From contig JBANDB010000011.1 of the NCBI GenBank assembly GCA_037576215.1, positions 310,001 through 374,000 on the forward strand: a DNA stretch of 64,000 nucleotides, written 5' to 3'. The notes beneath the pieces were generated by a model. That model ran no database searches and had not been told where the DNA came from. It worked only from the letters and a program-made list of their open reading frames with translations. The translations under genes were made by a program, and so were the position numbers. Positions 33,300 to 43,169 of the stretch are shown here, in pieces (the stretch's first letter is position 1; each line of letters starts with the position of its first letter). The DNA is from Armillaria gallica (Eukaryota > Basidiomycota > Agaricomycetes > Agaricales > Physalacriaceae).

Positions 33300-35173
33300 G
33301 CGTAGTAGGGCAAAGAAGCTGTTGATGGTATCGCTACAGTTGATATCGAAGCATTGATAAAAAGGCCGTTATGGTGATCTTGGTGCGGGGAAGGTCATAC
33401 ATAGGATATTATCTGGAAGGCTATGACTTGCGTACCGTAGAGGAGTGTTTCTTGTCCTTCAGGCGAACTTTGCCATGTTCTCATTTACAAATGAGGTCCT
33501 CGAGAACGGTATCGGCTTGAGCAATTCTTGAATCCAGATCACATCGGGTATCTCGACTATCGGAGATAACAGTTGCAAAGCCCATCTTATCATGATTTCT
33601 CGATAGGTCCCTAGTGTGGAGTCTCAGTAGATCCTGGACTTTTGCTTCAAGACATCAAGGAGCATCTCGGATATCTCAAAGACTGCATTTATCAGGGCCG
33701 CGGGTTTGCCGTCGTTTAGAACGGACCACGATGGTCAGGATGCTCTAGGGGAGAATATGAATTGAGCGTGACCAAAACACGAGAGACTTACCTCCCCACT
33801 TGGAATGATTCACGAAGTGTGTAGCCTAGATAAAATGCTACGACGCATCGATAATGCTGTCCAAATCCGAAAAGCAGAGTAAGGGTATGTTCAAAATAAC
33901 AGGGAAAGCGAAGAATTGACGGTTACAAAGAAATATTCGCAGTGTTTACTGGACCGTTCACAGAAACGGTGTTTGACAGGTAAAGGGTAGTATTACAAGC
34001 CATACAATATGACATTCAAGATAAGACTAGACTGGAGAAGAAGAAATAATTGAGACAAGCGGAGATCTGACAAAGGTTCGTACATACTTGGTCAGCCGAA
34101 ATCATATCGTCTGAATCTAAGCATGAATGCAATGTAATGGCGGCGTGCCATTCTGTTGATTCTCCAGTATAGCTGTTACCGCTGTCAGGTAAAGCACTCG
34201 CTCAGGTGAGAACCATACCTACAAGATGTAAACTTCTGCTCAATGATGAATATGACAAATCACGTACCACGATTTCTTGAATCATGCGAGGACCATGTCC
34301 AGATTGTCTTTCAGAAATGAGCTGGCTCTCCTTCGATTAAGCCTGATAATAGATAGAGGTTTTATGAGAAGAAGCGCACCAAAAAACTCTCTTCAATTGA
34401 GCATCGGATAAGCACCTATGACCCTTCAAGAGATTATCATGGGTACACGGGAAATATATCCCATCATTCGAGAGAATAGTGTTCGCACGTCAATGAACCT
34501 CGATACTCGAACGTGGTTGAATCGGTACTACAAGCTATAATCTGATGCGATGTCAATCAAAGCTACCTCAAAAAACGCGAAACCCTGACCTCTCCGTCCA
34601 ACACCTAGCAATTATTGCCGACTTCTGAGGAGCTAATCATAAGGTGAGCATAACGCACCCATCTGTGTTATACACGCTTACCATCTACAGCTTGTAATCG
34701 TTCGCAAATATCCGCATGAAGAAAAGTCGGCGTCGTAGGATTTGAAAGGAAATGCGCCAAAATCAGCAAGTCGCAACATCTGCGGTCACTATGAATGAGT
34801 GAAGATTCGGCGGATATAACAGTCGAACGAAAGTTTTATATCATGAACATCATAGCCATGAACCTCATTCACAGTGGGCGAGCGATCAAAGTTCATTTAT
34901 ACGAACCAGGTGACGTAGAGGCCTTGGTCGAAGTAGGTGGAATACAGACGTTGCACGGATTCAGGTACTAAAATGGTAAGGGGAGATCAGAGAAGTAAAA
35001 CAGTTTTTGGGAAATATACGTACCGAGAAGGACAGCCGAGAAATATTGTACTGGAGCAAAACTCTTGGCAACCAATGTGGGAAATCTCCCGTAAATTGAG
35101 CATGATACGCCAAGTAGCAAGATGGGTATCGAGTCAGCATCTTGGTGGTCCATGCTCCTAGAACTTCAACCAT
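33300..35173 (-). pseudogene. Unidentified, probably decayed multi-exon gene
   Basis: Minus-strand pieces look coding: a start exon at about 35,153 (MDHQDADSIPILLLGVSCSI, SFAPVQYFSAVLLG) ending at a GTACGT donor; a short exon VPESVQRLYSTYFDQGLYVT at 34.93-34.97 kb; DRRCCDLLILAHFLSNPTTP then FLHADICERLQAVDG at 34.70-34.78 kb ending at GTAAGC; and, near 33.5-33.7 kb, NDGKPAALINAVFEISEMLL. Stops and frame changes interrupt the later parts. No family was recognised. This interval has no counterpart behind the second, truncated HET copy at 37-39.8 kb. Confidence 0.35.
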
Positions 35174-35239
35174 GGCGCATGGTCACAGTCCAAACAGGAT
35201 GATCGAAAGAGCTTGGACATTGATGGAACAACCGCCGTG

Positions 35240-36450
35240 GTCGAAGCTATGGATCGTCGCTCCCGGGGGTAGAAATATGAAGAACTACTGTAGTATTCGC
35301 GTCGTTATTAATGGGAGTACTACGCACCATCAACCTTGTATCAGTAGATAAGCAAAGCATTGAGGTAGTGGTACGAAAATGTGATTCCGGCATCGATACA
35401 AGGATTAAATACCTACCACATCCAAAATACGATAGCTTATATGCGTCCGTTTTCACTGTATTTATACTGGGGGCCTAGAAAATATTGATAAGCAACTTTT
35501 CGGGGATGTGACCGTTGGCAAAGGGCCTACCGTTATGCGAGCGAGGTCTTGAAAAGCCTCTACTGTTATCAGCGGTAGTAGAAGTCCTTCTGCTACCGAA
35601 CGGATAGAGCTAAGACAGACGAAACAGCTCAGGAAAAATTTCCGAATGAATGCAAAGTGCACATACCTAGTTCGCGAACGCAAAATGGTAATACGAGGAC
35701 AGAAATGAGGACGTGAGACGTGCGAAACTCCACAGAATGTTGTTATCATCAAACTGGTATTTTCATCGGCAGCGGAGAGCGGAAATCTGGAGAACAACTT
35801 CGCCCCGGACGCATCAGCAGACAGAGGAAGGTTGCAGGACTTCGGAATATGCGATGGAAAGACCGCCAGATGTAAAGAGTCGCATGAAAGGTTGAAAGGT
35901 TGATAGGTCAACTTTGATCAGGAAACTGTCGTGTAAATCCAGGTAAGCACCGTTACGGCAATTTTGTCCTAAAAAAACATACCAATAATCCACAAAGCCT
36001 ATGCTAGAATGTGAACTCCGAAGGTGGCATTATCCAAAGCCCTTCTGGCGAAACGATCTTCCGACACAGGTAGATATGACTCAGTGGAGCCAGCGCGGGT
36101 AGATACGGATATAGCTTTTAGTGGAGAGATAGCTGATAGAAGTTCACGATGGGCGATATCACAGAGGCCGCGTAGAAGTGTGGTGGGACATCCGACATGT
36201 ATATTCTCAGGCAAGTTGGTACTATATGACGGTTGAAGTTAACCGTTCCAAAATGGAGCAAACACCGGGAAATCATAACGGTTGTGCCTCGTTGCCTTGA
36301 TGAGAAGGAGAATCTAGTAGTGGCGTGTATGAGAATAGTCTCTGGAAAAGCAAAGACATGCAGCTTACCTAGACCAATATCATCGCCTGGCGTTCCCATG
36401 AATCAGATGTGCTCTAAACACATATCAGCGACGTGAAAATAAAATGCAAG
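35240..36450 (-). pseudogene. Unidentified minus-strand gene X, copy 1
   Basis: This region matches 38,640-39,790 (for example ATACTGGGGGCCTA, ATTGATAAGCAACT and ATCAGCGGTAGTAGAAGTC occur in both). The last exon at 35,475-35,600 reads, after a GT...TTAG intron, SRRTSTTADNSRGFSRPRSH then NGRPFANGHIPEKLLINIF and a stop. Upstream at 35.70-35.75 kb is a hydrophobic stretch ending in a splice donor (ILWSFARLTSSFLSS). The layout of helices followed by a polar Thr/Arg-rich tail fits a fungal multi-pass membrane protein, possibly DUF6533/6534-like, but this is not established. Stops inside upstream blocks suggest decay. Confidence 0.4.
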
Positions 36451-36689
36451 GAAATGTTCATACTAGTTGAGGCCTTGAGGGTTAAGGTACACGGCGCCGA
36501 AGAAACAGTGGCAGCAGATAGAGATACAATAGGCTCCGAATCCTGATGTTCTGGAGCTCAAATTGCTGATCCGACGGCCTCGTATCTGCATCCAAGGTGA
36601 GGATACCGCTGTAAAAAAGGGCGAACATGCGCACAATAGTCCCTTCTCATCAGATCGCAGACTTTAGGCGCGTGAAAGTGACGATTTAG

Positions 36690-36960
36690 ATATGTATGAG
36701 ACATCCGGCTACTACCGTACTATCCGCCACATCATCGTCTTCGTCATCGGTGGTGGTTGTGGTGGTTCATCATCAGGAAGCACGGCCGGAATACAAATTG
36801 AAATTGGCTTCGATTTTGACTTCCGGACGCTCGGGCCGTTTTTTACCGTTGCCAATCTTCCTCGTTCCACCGACAACGCTCTATTAATATTACTTACGAA
36901 GAATGCCTCCGCTACAACAAGGATTCCCACTCGGAACTTGAAAAAGCTCACCTCCCAGGC
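36690..36960 (-). pseudogene. Isolated N-terminal block of the partner family
   Basis: The minus strand reads NGPSVRKSKSKPISICIPAV then LPDDEPPQPPPMTKT, the same conserved block (FDI, LLDDQPPLPTPTTT) found at the 5' end of the other partner copies. The plus-strand words TCGTCATCGGTGGTGGTTGT and CGGACGCTCGGGCCGTTTTT match 23.84-24.0, 49.48-49.58 and 54.87-54.98 kb. No downstream exons are present. It abuts the truncated end of the HET gene at 37.13 kb. Confidence 0.5.
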
Positions 36961-37136
36961 ACACTAGACATAGCAGGTACAAGTGTTCGTTCCCGTTCGT
37001 TCTCTCGCTATGCACCCTCACGCACCCCACCGCACATCGACGGCACTGCTCTCTTGTGATATAAGTGCTCCACTATCTGCGCCTTCCAGGTCTCCACTGT
37101 TAATGACAAGACACGTCTCTGAAATGAGCTACACCG

Positions 37137-38300
37137 TTATATGGTCTTGATCCTGCCATTGACCATCAGCTCCCGTTCTTCCTCTTGTGCCCGCTCTTCA
37201 CTGGCGGGTGGCCAATCGAGATGGGGGAAGTACAGGGCCCAATCCTTGCGCAAATAAGCATAGACCTTACCAAAGTCGTAATTTCGTGCGATGTAGACTG
37301 CGAGAACTGAGCTGAGGGACACCGTCAGCTTGTGTGACGTGCCGAATATCACGTTGAGCTTCTCAACACTGCATCAACGCTGAGGTCGGCACAGGAAATG
37401 CTGGCCAGAGCGGATGGCATAACAAGTTTACTGCCAGTGTACGACCGTTGCATTAGCACTGGAATGCTGGATTCTGGGTGGCCGATCTCAACGAAGGCGG
37501 AGAGTTTGCCCACTGGGAGACGATTTGCTTCTTTTCTCTGAAATACATTATTCATCATCCTCTGGATGCTTTGAAGTGCGTACCTTCTCTTCCTTGAGTG
37601 TCGCACTATCATCGAGCTCCTCCAACACTCCATCGATACCTACCGAGGTCGGCACAGCGAACATCGGCCGGACCACACGGCATGATGGGTGTACATCCAG
37701 CAAAGGACTATCGCTTCAGCGCCTGAATGCTTGAATTTTGTTGACCGTTCTCAGCAACGGCGGAGAGAGTGACCTCAGGGAGACGGTATTGTTTTGCCTG
37801 AAATACATCAATCCGGACCTTCCTCAGCAAGCTTAAAAGTGCGTACCTGTTCCTCCTCGAGATTGTGTGTCATGCCGAGTGTCGCACTGACATTGATCTC
37901 CTCGAACATTGCATCGATATCGATACCGAGGTCGGGACAGGGAGTATCGGCCAGACCGGATAGCACGATGGGCCTGTGGCAAGTGGAGGAATGTTGCTTC
38001 GGCGGCGGGATGGTTGAATCTTGTTGGCCATTCACAGCGATGGCGGAGAGTGTGCCCACTGGGCGACAGTATTCGTGTTTTGTCTGAAATTCATTATCCG
38101 TTATCCTCCTCGACAGGCTTTCAAGTGCGTACCTGTTCTTCCCTTTCGCATACATAAGTATCGTCTTTTCTTTTTCCAACCCATCTCTTCCAACGCTTCA
38201 CGAGTGCTTTTCCTAATCATAGGAAAACGAGGATGTTATGAACTTCCAGCATGGACAACAAGACAATGTCACATACCAAATCCCATAGCTACTATGCCGT
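37137..38300 (-). pseudogene. Truncated HET gene: N-terminal repeat module only
   Basis: From 5' to 3' on the minus strand: LNALAYYHDGIVAMGF, a 64-nt intron (38,213-38,276), GKALVKRWKRWVGKRKDDTY (38,133-38,212), a 49-nt intron (38,084-38,132), unit a of 79 codons (37,847-38,083; RPVGTLSAIAVNGQQDSTIP to TLGMTHNLEEEQ), a 49-nt intron (37,798-37,846), unit b (37,584-37,797, 214 nt, so frameshifted, with an internal stop), a 46-nt intron (37,538-37,583), then unit c (RLPVGKLSAFVEIGHPESSI, SISCADLSVDAV) with a 1-nt deletion near 37,360. After GKVYAYLRKDW and VNGRIKT the sequence leaves the HET family just before the PPRRVWD landmark, so the core is missing. Unit organisation explains the architecture of the 30.5 kb gene. 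Confidence 0.82.
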
Positions 38301-38639
38301 CATGGTAATAAGCAAGAGCATTTAGCCGTGTTGTCCTCGTTGTAGAAAGCGAACAAGGCAGATCACGGAGTGCCCTCGCATTGTTAAAGCGTGTTGAAGT
38401 ATGTCGTGATCGACCGCGTTGCGGCAGGATACACGCCCCTAAAGATAGTCTAAGCGCGTGTCCAATCTGCATCCTACATAAGTGGCTAGCGGTGCTAGGT
38501 CTCACGATCAAAATGTATATTCTCAGTGCCATGTTGAGCTTGATAGGCAATGCATCATTACCGAAAGAAGACATCCAGTACGCGTTAGGACGGTACAAGA
38601 GAAGAAAGACTTTCTTCACACTCCACAGTACAGGCCGTG

Positions 38640-39790
38640 GTTCCCACAAGGAAGAAAGAACCCGTCTAGTATTCACGTCTTTATTAATGGCAGTACTGTC
38701 TTTCAGCTGCCTTGGATATGAAGATCTGGTATCAATACGAAGCTTAAGATACGTACCGCATGCAAATACGACAGCATATATGCGTCCATTTCGACTGTAT
38801 TTTATACTGGGGGCCTATAAATTATTGATAAGCAACTCTTCAGGGGGTGCCCGTCGGCGAAGGGCTTACAATTACGCGAGCGAGGTCCCTGTTTATCAGC
38901 GGTAGTAGAAGTCTGGCCAGTACCGAGCACGTAGAGCAGAGAGAGAAAACAGATCAGGAAAAGCTTCGATAACGCTGCAAAATGCACACACCTGGTTCGC
39001 AAACGCTTCATGGTAACACTTACGACTGGTAACACGAGGGAAGAATTGAGGAAGTGAGATGCGTGAAACTCCACAGAACGTCGTCTCCATTGGCGGCGAG
39101 CAGAAATCCGGAGACTAATTTTGTCCCGGACGCATCAGCACACGAAGGAAGGTTGCAGTACTTCCGAATATGTGATAGAAAGATCGCCATATTTACCCGT
39201 TTCCATGAAGGGTTAAAAGTTCAAATTTGACCAGGAAACTGTCGTGTCTACATCCAAGTTAGCAGCGGCACGGGAATTCTGTGCTCAAAACGCATACCAA
39301 TGCACCCAAAGCCTATGCCATAATGTGAACTCCGAAGGCAGGATTATCTAAAACCCTTCTGACAGGACGACCTTCGAACGCAGGTAGAGGCGCTTCAATG
39401 GAACCTGCACGCGCGTAGAAAGTTCGATTTTAGTAGACAGATAGTTAATAGAGGTTCAAAATGGGCAGGATCACAGACACCGCATAGGAGCGTGGCGGGA
39501 CATTTAAGAAATATTCGAAAAGGTACGTACTTCAGCAGATCGGTACTACGTGGAGCTTGAATATTGCTCGATAGCTGTTCCAAAATGGAGTAAACGCCAG
39601 GAAATTAGAACAGTTGTGCCTTGTTGCCGTAAATAGAACGAGAGTCTAGTATGTGGTAAGTATGAGAAAGGTCTCCGGAGAAGAAAAGGCACGTAGGATA
39701 CCTGAACTAATATCATCGCCTGGTATTCCCATGAAGGAGATTTTCAGAGACACTCTAAACACATATTAGCGACGTCAGAAGAGGATACCA
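38640..39790 (-). pseudogene. Unidentified gene X, copy 2
   Basis: Homologous to 35,240-36,450. The last exon reads YVLGTGQTSTTADKQG then NCKPFADGHP, followed by a 1-base deletion relative to copy 1, which shifts the C-terminus. The hydrophobic upstream part is partly kept (LVLPVVSVTMKRLRTR). It lies directly upstream of the truncated HET gene, as copy 1 lies upstream of the intact one, so HET plus gene X was duplicated as a unit. Confidence 0.4.
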
Positions 39791-39815
39791 CCCGCACAAG
39801 CGGAGACAATACTAC

Positions 39816-40985
39816 ATGCGCCGAGGATTGGTGCCACACGGACAAATTGACACTCGATTTCATCGAAACAGTCATCACAGCACTGACCGGGACCTATTAC
39901 GAGAGTTAAGATACAGAGGAAAGGGAGGTACTATACAACTCACGGTTCGCATTTGCAACAGGCATCACCTCGTGTCACCAATTCTGGCCTACTGTCACAT
40001 GGCTTGGACCTCGATACTACATCTAGGTCAACGGTGCCAAGACAGAATTCATATTAAGAACGTACTGACAATACAAAGCATATCCTGGACCGAAAACGCG
40101 ACCGAGTACCCTTTCTACTACACAAAGGGAGGGTCGCCGCTACCGCGAACCTTCTGCTCACAGCGCCATGAAACCCCGACAGGACGACCCTGTTGCCGGA
40201 GTCGATGGTGACGTTCTTCGTGGAACACCACGGAGTCAAGAGATTGAGTCTCCAGGGGTAGATTACAGAGTCAAACCTGGACGGTTTTTTAGGACATTGA
40301 ATAGAATTTGGGACAAGAACAGACCATGCTAGGTCCCCAACGTAAAAGGCAGTCGGAGAAGCCTAGCGTTCTGCGTTTCCGTGCCTATGTGAGAAAGACT
40401 GATGTGCAAGGATCAGAACCGGACCCGAAAAGAGAGAAAATGGACCTACCCAGGAGAACCCAGCATAACCGCTGTCTGAAGACGACAGACGAGAAATTTC
40501 ATTGATGCAATTGGATGCTAGCCAGATATGGTTCAAAAAAGTAGACACAAACGTAGAGAAATGCGCATACAAGGTTTGATGTTGAAATAATTCAAGCTGA
40601 ATGGCTGCTAGCGTCGCTGTTGTTCTGGGTAGCTGGTCTCAACTCTCAAGGCTGCATACAAAATTAAGAGGGGCATAAAATGAACAAATCCACACCCACA
40701 ATCTGCTTGCGTCGCACAGCTCATTCCATTCCTTCTCAAAATACCTGCTGTCGCTTCCGCATCTTCTCACAGGGACTTCTCGTCGCGGTCGTCGTCAGTG
40801 TTGGTGGTCGTTCAAGAAGCACGGCCCGAATATCCAATTGTCATGCATTTTGGGATCCCGGAATCCCGGCCCGTCCACCACCGTGCCAGAACCTAGCAAA
40901 TTTCAACTACGACGTTCTACAACCAAGAGTGCATCGTTTTGCAATCCGGAATTCCCGAGCACCCTTGAAATAAAATTATCCAAGC
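39816..40985 (-). pseudogene. Partner-family fragment, copy F
   Basis: The N-terminal block at 40.76-40.90 kb reads LDIRAVLLERPPTLTTTATR on the minus strand, with a stop just before it. A downstream block at 40.40-40.47 kb (FSWVGPFSLFSGPVLILAHQ) matches FSGTVLSHAH and FSGSVLTYAH blocks at 22.0 and 49.05 kb. Nucleotide similarity to 28.2-28.5 and 48.5-48.9 kb is seen at 39.88-40.15 kb (AGAGTTAAGATACAGAGGAA; GTCGCCGCTACCGCG). The 3' exons are absent. Confidence 0.5.
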
Positions 40986-41704
40986 TTAATGCCCATCGGA
41001 TATGTCAGATAGTCGCTTCCATTTTCTGTCTCCTTTAAAATAAAATTCTAATTGGTATTAACAAACGCGATCCGCTGTTTCTCTCCTCTTCCATTCCTGC
41101 GAGCTCGGATCCTTGTCTCTCGACGTCTCTCCAGCCTCGGTTTTAATAAACATAGCGCATCTCGAACAGGAGCCACAATGACTTGAGCCTCTCGTCATAG
41201 AAATTGGAGAATGGTGCGACAGGCTATATTTGAGGTTTGCATACTTTTTCGACTATCTGGATGTCCCAGTGATGATTCTGTTAGTTTCTGCTACCTCTTC
41301 ACCATCACTCTCGAAAATCCATAACCCTCTCCGCTTCCCAGCAAATCCTCCAGCTATTTGCTATCGTCTATCCCATCTCAACGAAAAAATACCAGTGAGT
41401 TCCGCAATGGGCTATCAATAAGCTTCAGCTTCCCTGATCTATCTACTTAGTGATTGCTTAAATGAAATCTTGCCTACAATGCCATTATCTACGTGGGACA
41501 TCGTTCAGCTCGAAAATATTGATTCAGTCGCAAACACTACAGTAAATGAGCAGTAAGTGCTACTTCCCTTCCCAGTAGGATTGCTCATCTGAGTGTCATA
41601 TTTGACGAACCCCTGTTCTGATGTTTCTTGTCACGTGGAATAGAATGAATATATAAGCCACACTGTCGGTAATAAGACCCTTGTTCTAATGTCGAGTCCA
41701 TCGC
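40986..41704. other. No gene recognised
   Basis: Short open frames only. A fragment at 41.17-41.27 kb (DRLYLRFAYFFDYLDVPVMI) is weakly similar in position and wording to 29.76-29.84 kb and could be a decayed first exon with a helix. Confidence 0.25.
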
Positions 41705-41768
41705 TGACCCGTTTATAATTTACCGTGATCGATACTAGGTATGGCAGTTACTCTTTCGAGACATAAGC

Positions 41769-41773
41769 CATTG
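41769..41773 (+). repeat. Left target-site duplication (CATTG) of the solo LTR
   Basis: CATTG precedes the LTR and is repeated exactly at 42,407-42,411 after it. In copy 1 of the segmental duplication the same place reads without any insertion (ATAAGCCATCTAAGCCACAT, about 10,197), which confirms an insertion event. Confidence 0.92.
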
Positions 41774-42406
41774 TGTTATGGATATTGGGTATCCGTTGAT
41801 TCGGTGCATGAGTCAACACATGCCTGTACTCGGCCTTCTCGGACTTGACGGTGACTCGCTCGTATTTTCTCTCGCTTTCTGTTACTTTCTTGATTCTTCG
41901 TACTCATACTAGAATATTACGGAACATTGTAGAATAATAATGACTCGAACCTTCCCTTAGTATATAAACTCGTAGATAACTTGTATTGAGAATCGAATCG
42001 AATCTATTACTTTCAGTACCCTCACAGTGCGTGAACCCTCAGCTACGCCTAGCGCTTGCTGAACAACCACATTGGATACGCTAAGCGCTTTCCAATACCA
42101 ATCCGAAGGTTACGCTTAGCGCTTGCCTTCACCTACGGCCCGTAATAGCTTCGCGCTTATAGGTTTCTGTATCGGCTTTCCCCTCGGTAATAGCTCTGCG
42201 CTTACCGGCTACGTCTTACAGTAATTGCTTCGCGCTTACTGATCTCATTAACCTCGCAAACCGGACCACTCAGGTCTCCTCACGAACCCTTGCCGGAATC
42301 CATTCTATTCCATAACGACGTACATCATTTCTAATTAATCCTACCTTGATTCGATCATCGCTACTTGCCTCGTGCTCGCATATCCGATTTCGGCAGAATC
42401 CTAACA
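41774..42406 (+). mobile_element. Solo LTR (633 bp) with perfect 5-bp target duplication
   Basis: It starts TGTTATGGATATTGGG and ends AATCCTAACA; CATTG lies on both sides. A strong TATA box (TATATAAA) is at 41,961, so transcription in the intact element would start at about 41,990. The downstream part (R/U5) contains a cluster of six hairpins (42,039-42,241). There is no internal coding region, so this is the product of LTR-LTR recombination. The TGTTA...TAACA ends recall the gypsy LTR at 2156, but the sequences are otherwise unlike. Superfamily (gypsy or copia) cannot be fixed from the LTR alone. Confidence 0.93.
42039..42241 (+). repeat. Array of six hairpins with shared loops and different, self-complementary stems
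   Basis: Units: TCAGC/GCTGA (42,039-42,062), ATTGGA/TCCAAT (42,071-42,096), GAAGGT/GCCTTC with one T-G pair (42,105-42,130), CC-TAA/TTA-GG with a 2x2 internal loop (42,139-42,163), CGGTAA/TTACCG (42,185-42,207) and CAGTAA/TTACTG (42,219-42,241). The loops are near-identical within two groups: TACGC(C/T)(T/A)AGCGCTT in the first three and T(A/T)GCT(C/T)(T/C)GCGC in the last three. Stems differ between units but stay complementary, which is what selection on RNA or DNA structure would produce. It lies about 80-280 nt downstream of the LTR TATA box, so it would be in the element's transcript leader. Confidence 0.85.
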
Positions 42407-43169
42407 CATTGAAGCAACATTCCAGTGCAGTCAGATTTTAGGAAACCCGCATAACCTGGTGCTGTAGAACTTGGAATTTTCAATGGCCATGGCAGTTCTT
42501 TCTGTAGCTCGACCCCAACGCAATGCTTATAGGCCCTTCGGTATAGGGCTTCTTCATGCTGGTGCGACCTTTGCATCTGCAGAACTTCTGATGTAGGACA
42601 ATCGCTGGTGACGTTTTCGTGAAACTCTTGCCTTCTCGCTTCCTGATCGGTGTTAGTCTATCATCAATTTATTGCTTTCCAGATAACTTTTATTGTCATG
42701 CTTTGTCAGCGAAATTCTCCGTGCACACAGCAATGTCGAGATCGATAGAAAGCCAGCGAGTCGTCCTGAATCTGGGAGTTTTATTGCTAACACACTTTCT
42801 TAAGATGTCTTCCATCGACGGTTTAAGCTCACGGAAATCTAGGAAGCAGCAAAAAGTGCTTTCCGTGCTTTCTGTCCTATATTTTCGCTCTACCAGGCGT
42901 CACAATGCGGCGAGAGTCTTATATACATCTGGAACAGATATTAGAATGGGAGGACCATTGCACGATTGTTGTCTCTATGAATCCCATATGCGGCATGTTT
43001 CTAACAGTGACCCTTCTGTTACTCTCAGGTTGGAGTATCGACAGTCCCTTTTGAATTACCCGACTCGTCTAAAGAACAGATGTCCTGTATATCGGAGAGC
43101 GGAATGCTGATATCCTGGCGGAAACATATTAGAAGACGCTGATATGATACCTAATACCAACAGACTAGT

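Noticed and set aside
42000..42250. CRISPR-like array, because of regularly spaced short repeats
   Set aside because: The repeats are the loops of hairpins inside a eukaryotic LTR, with different stems, and the unit spacing is irregular; there are no cas genes and the genome is fungal.
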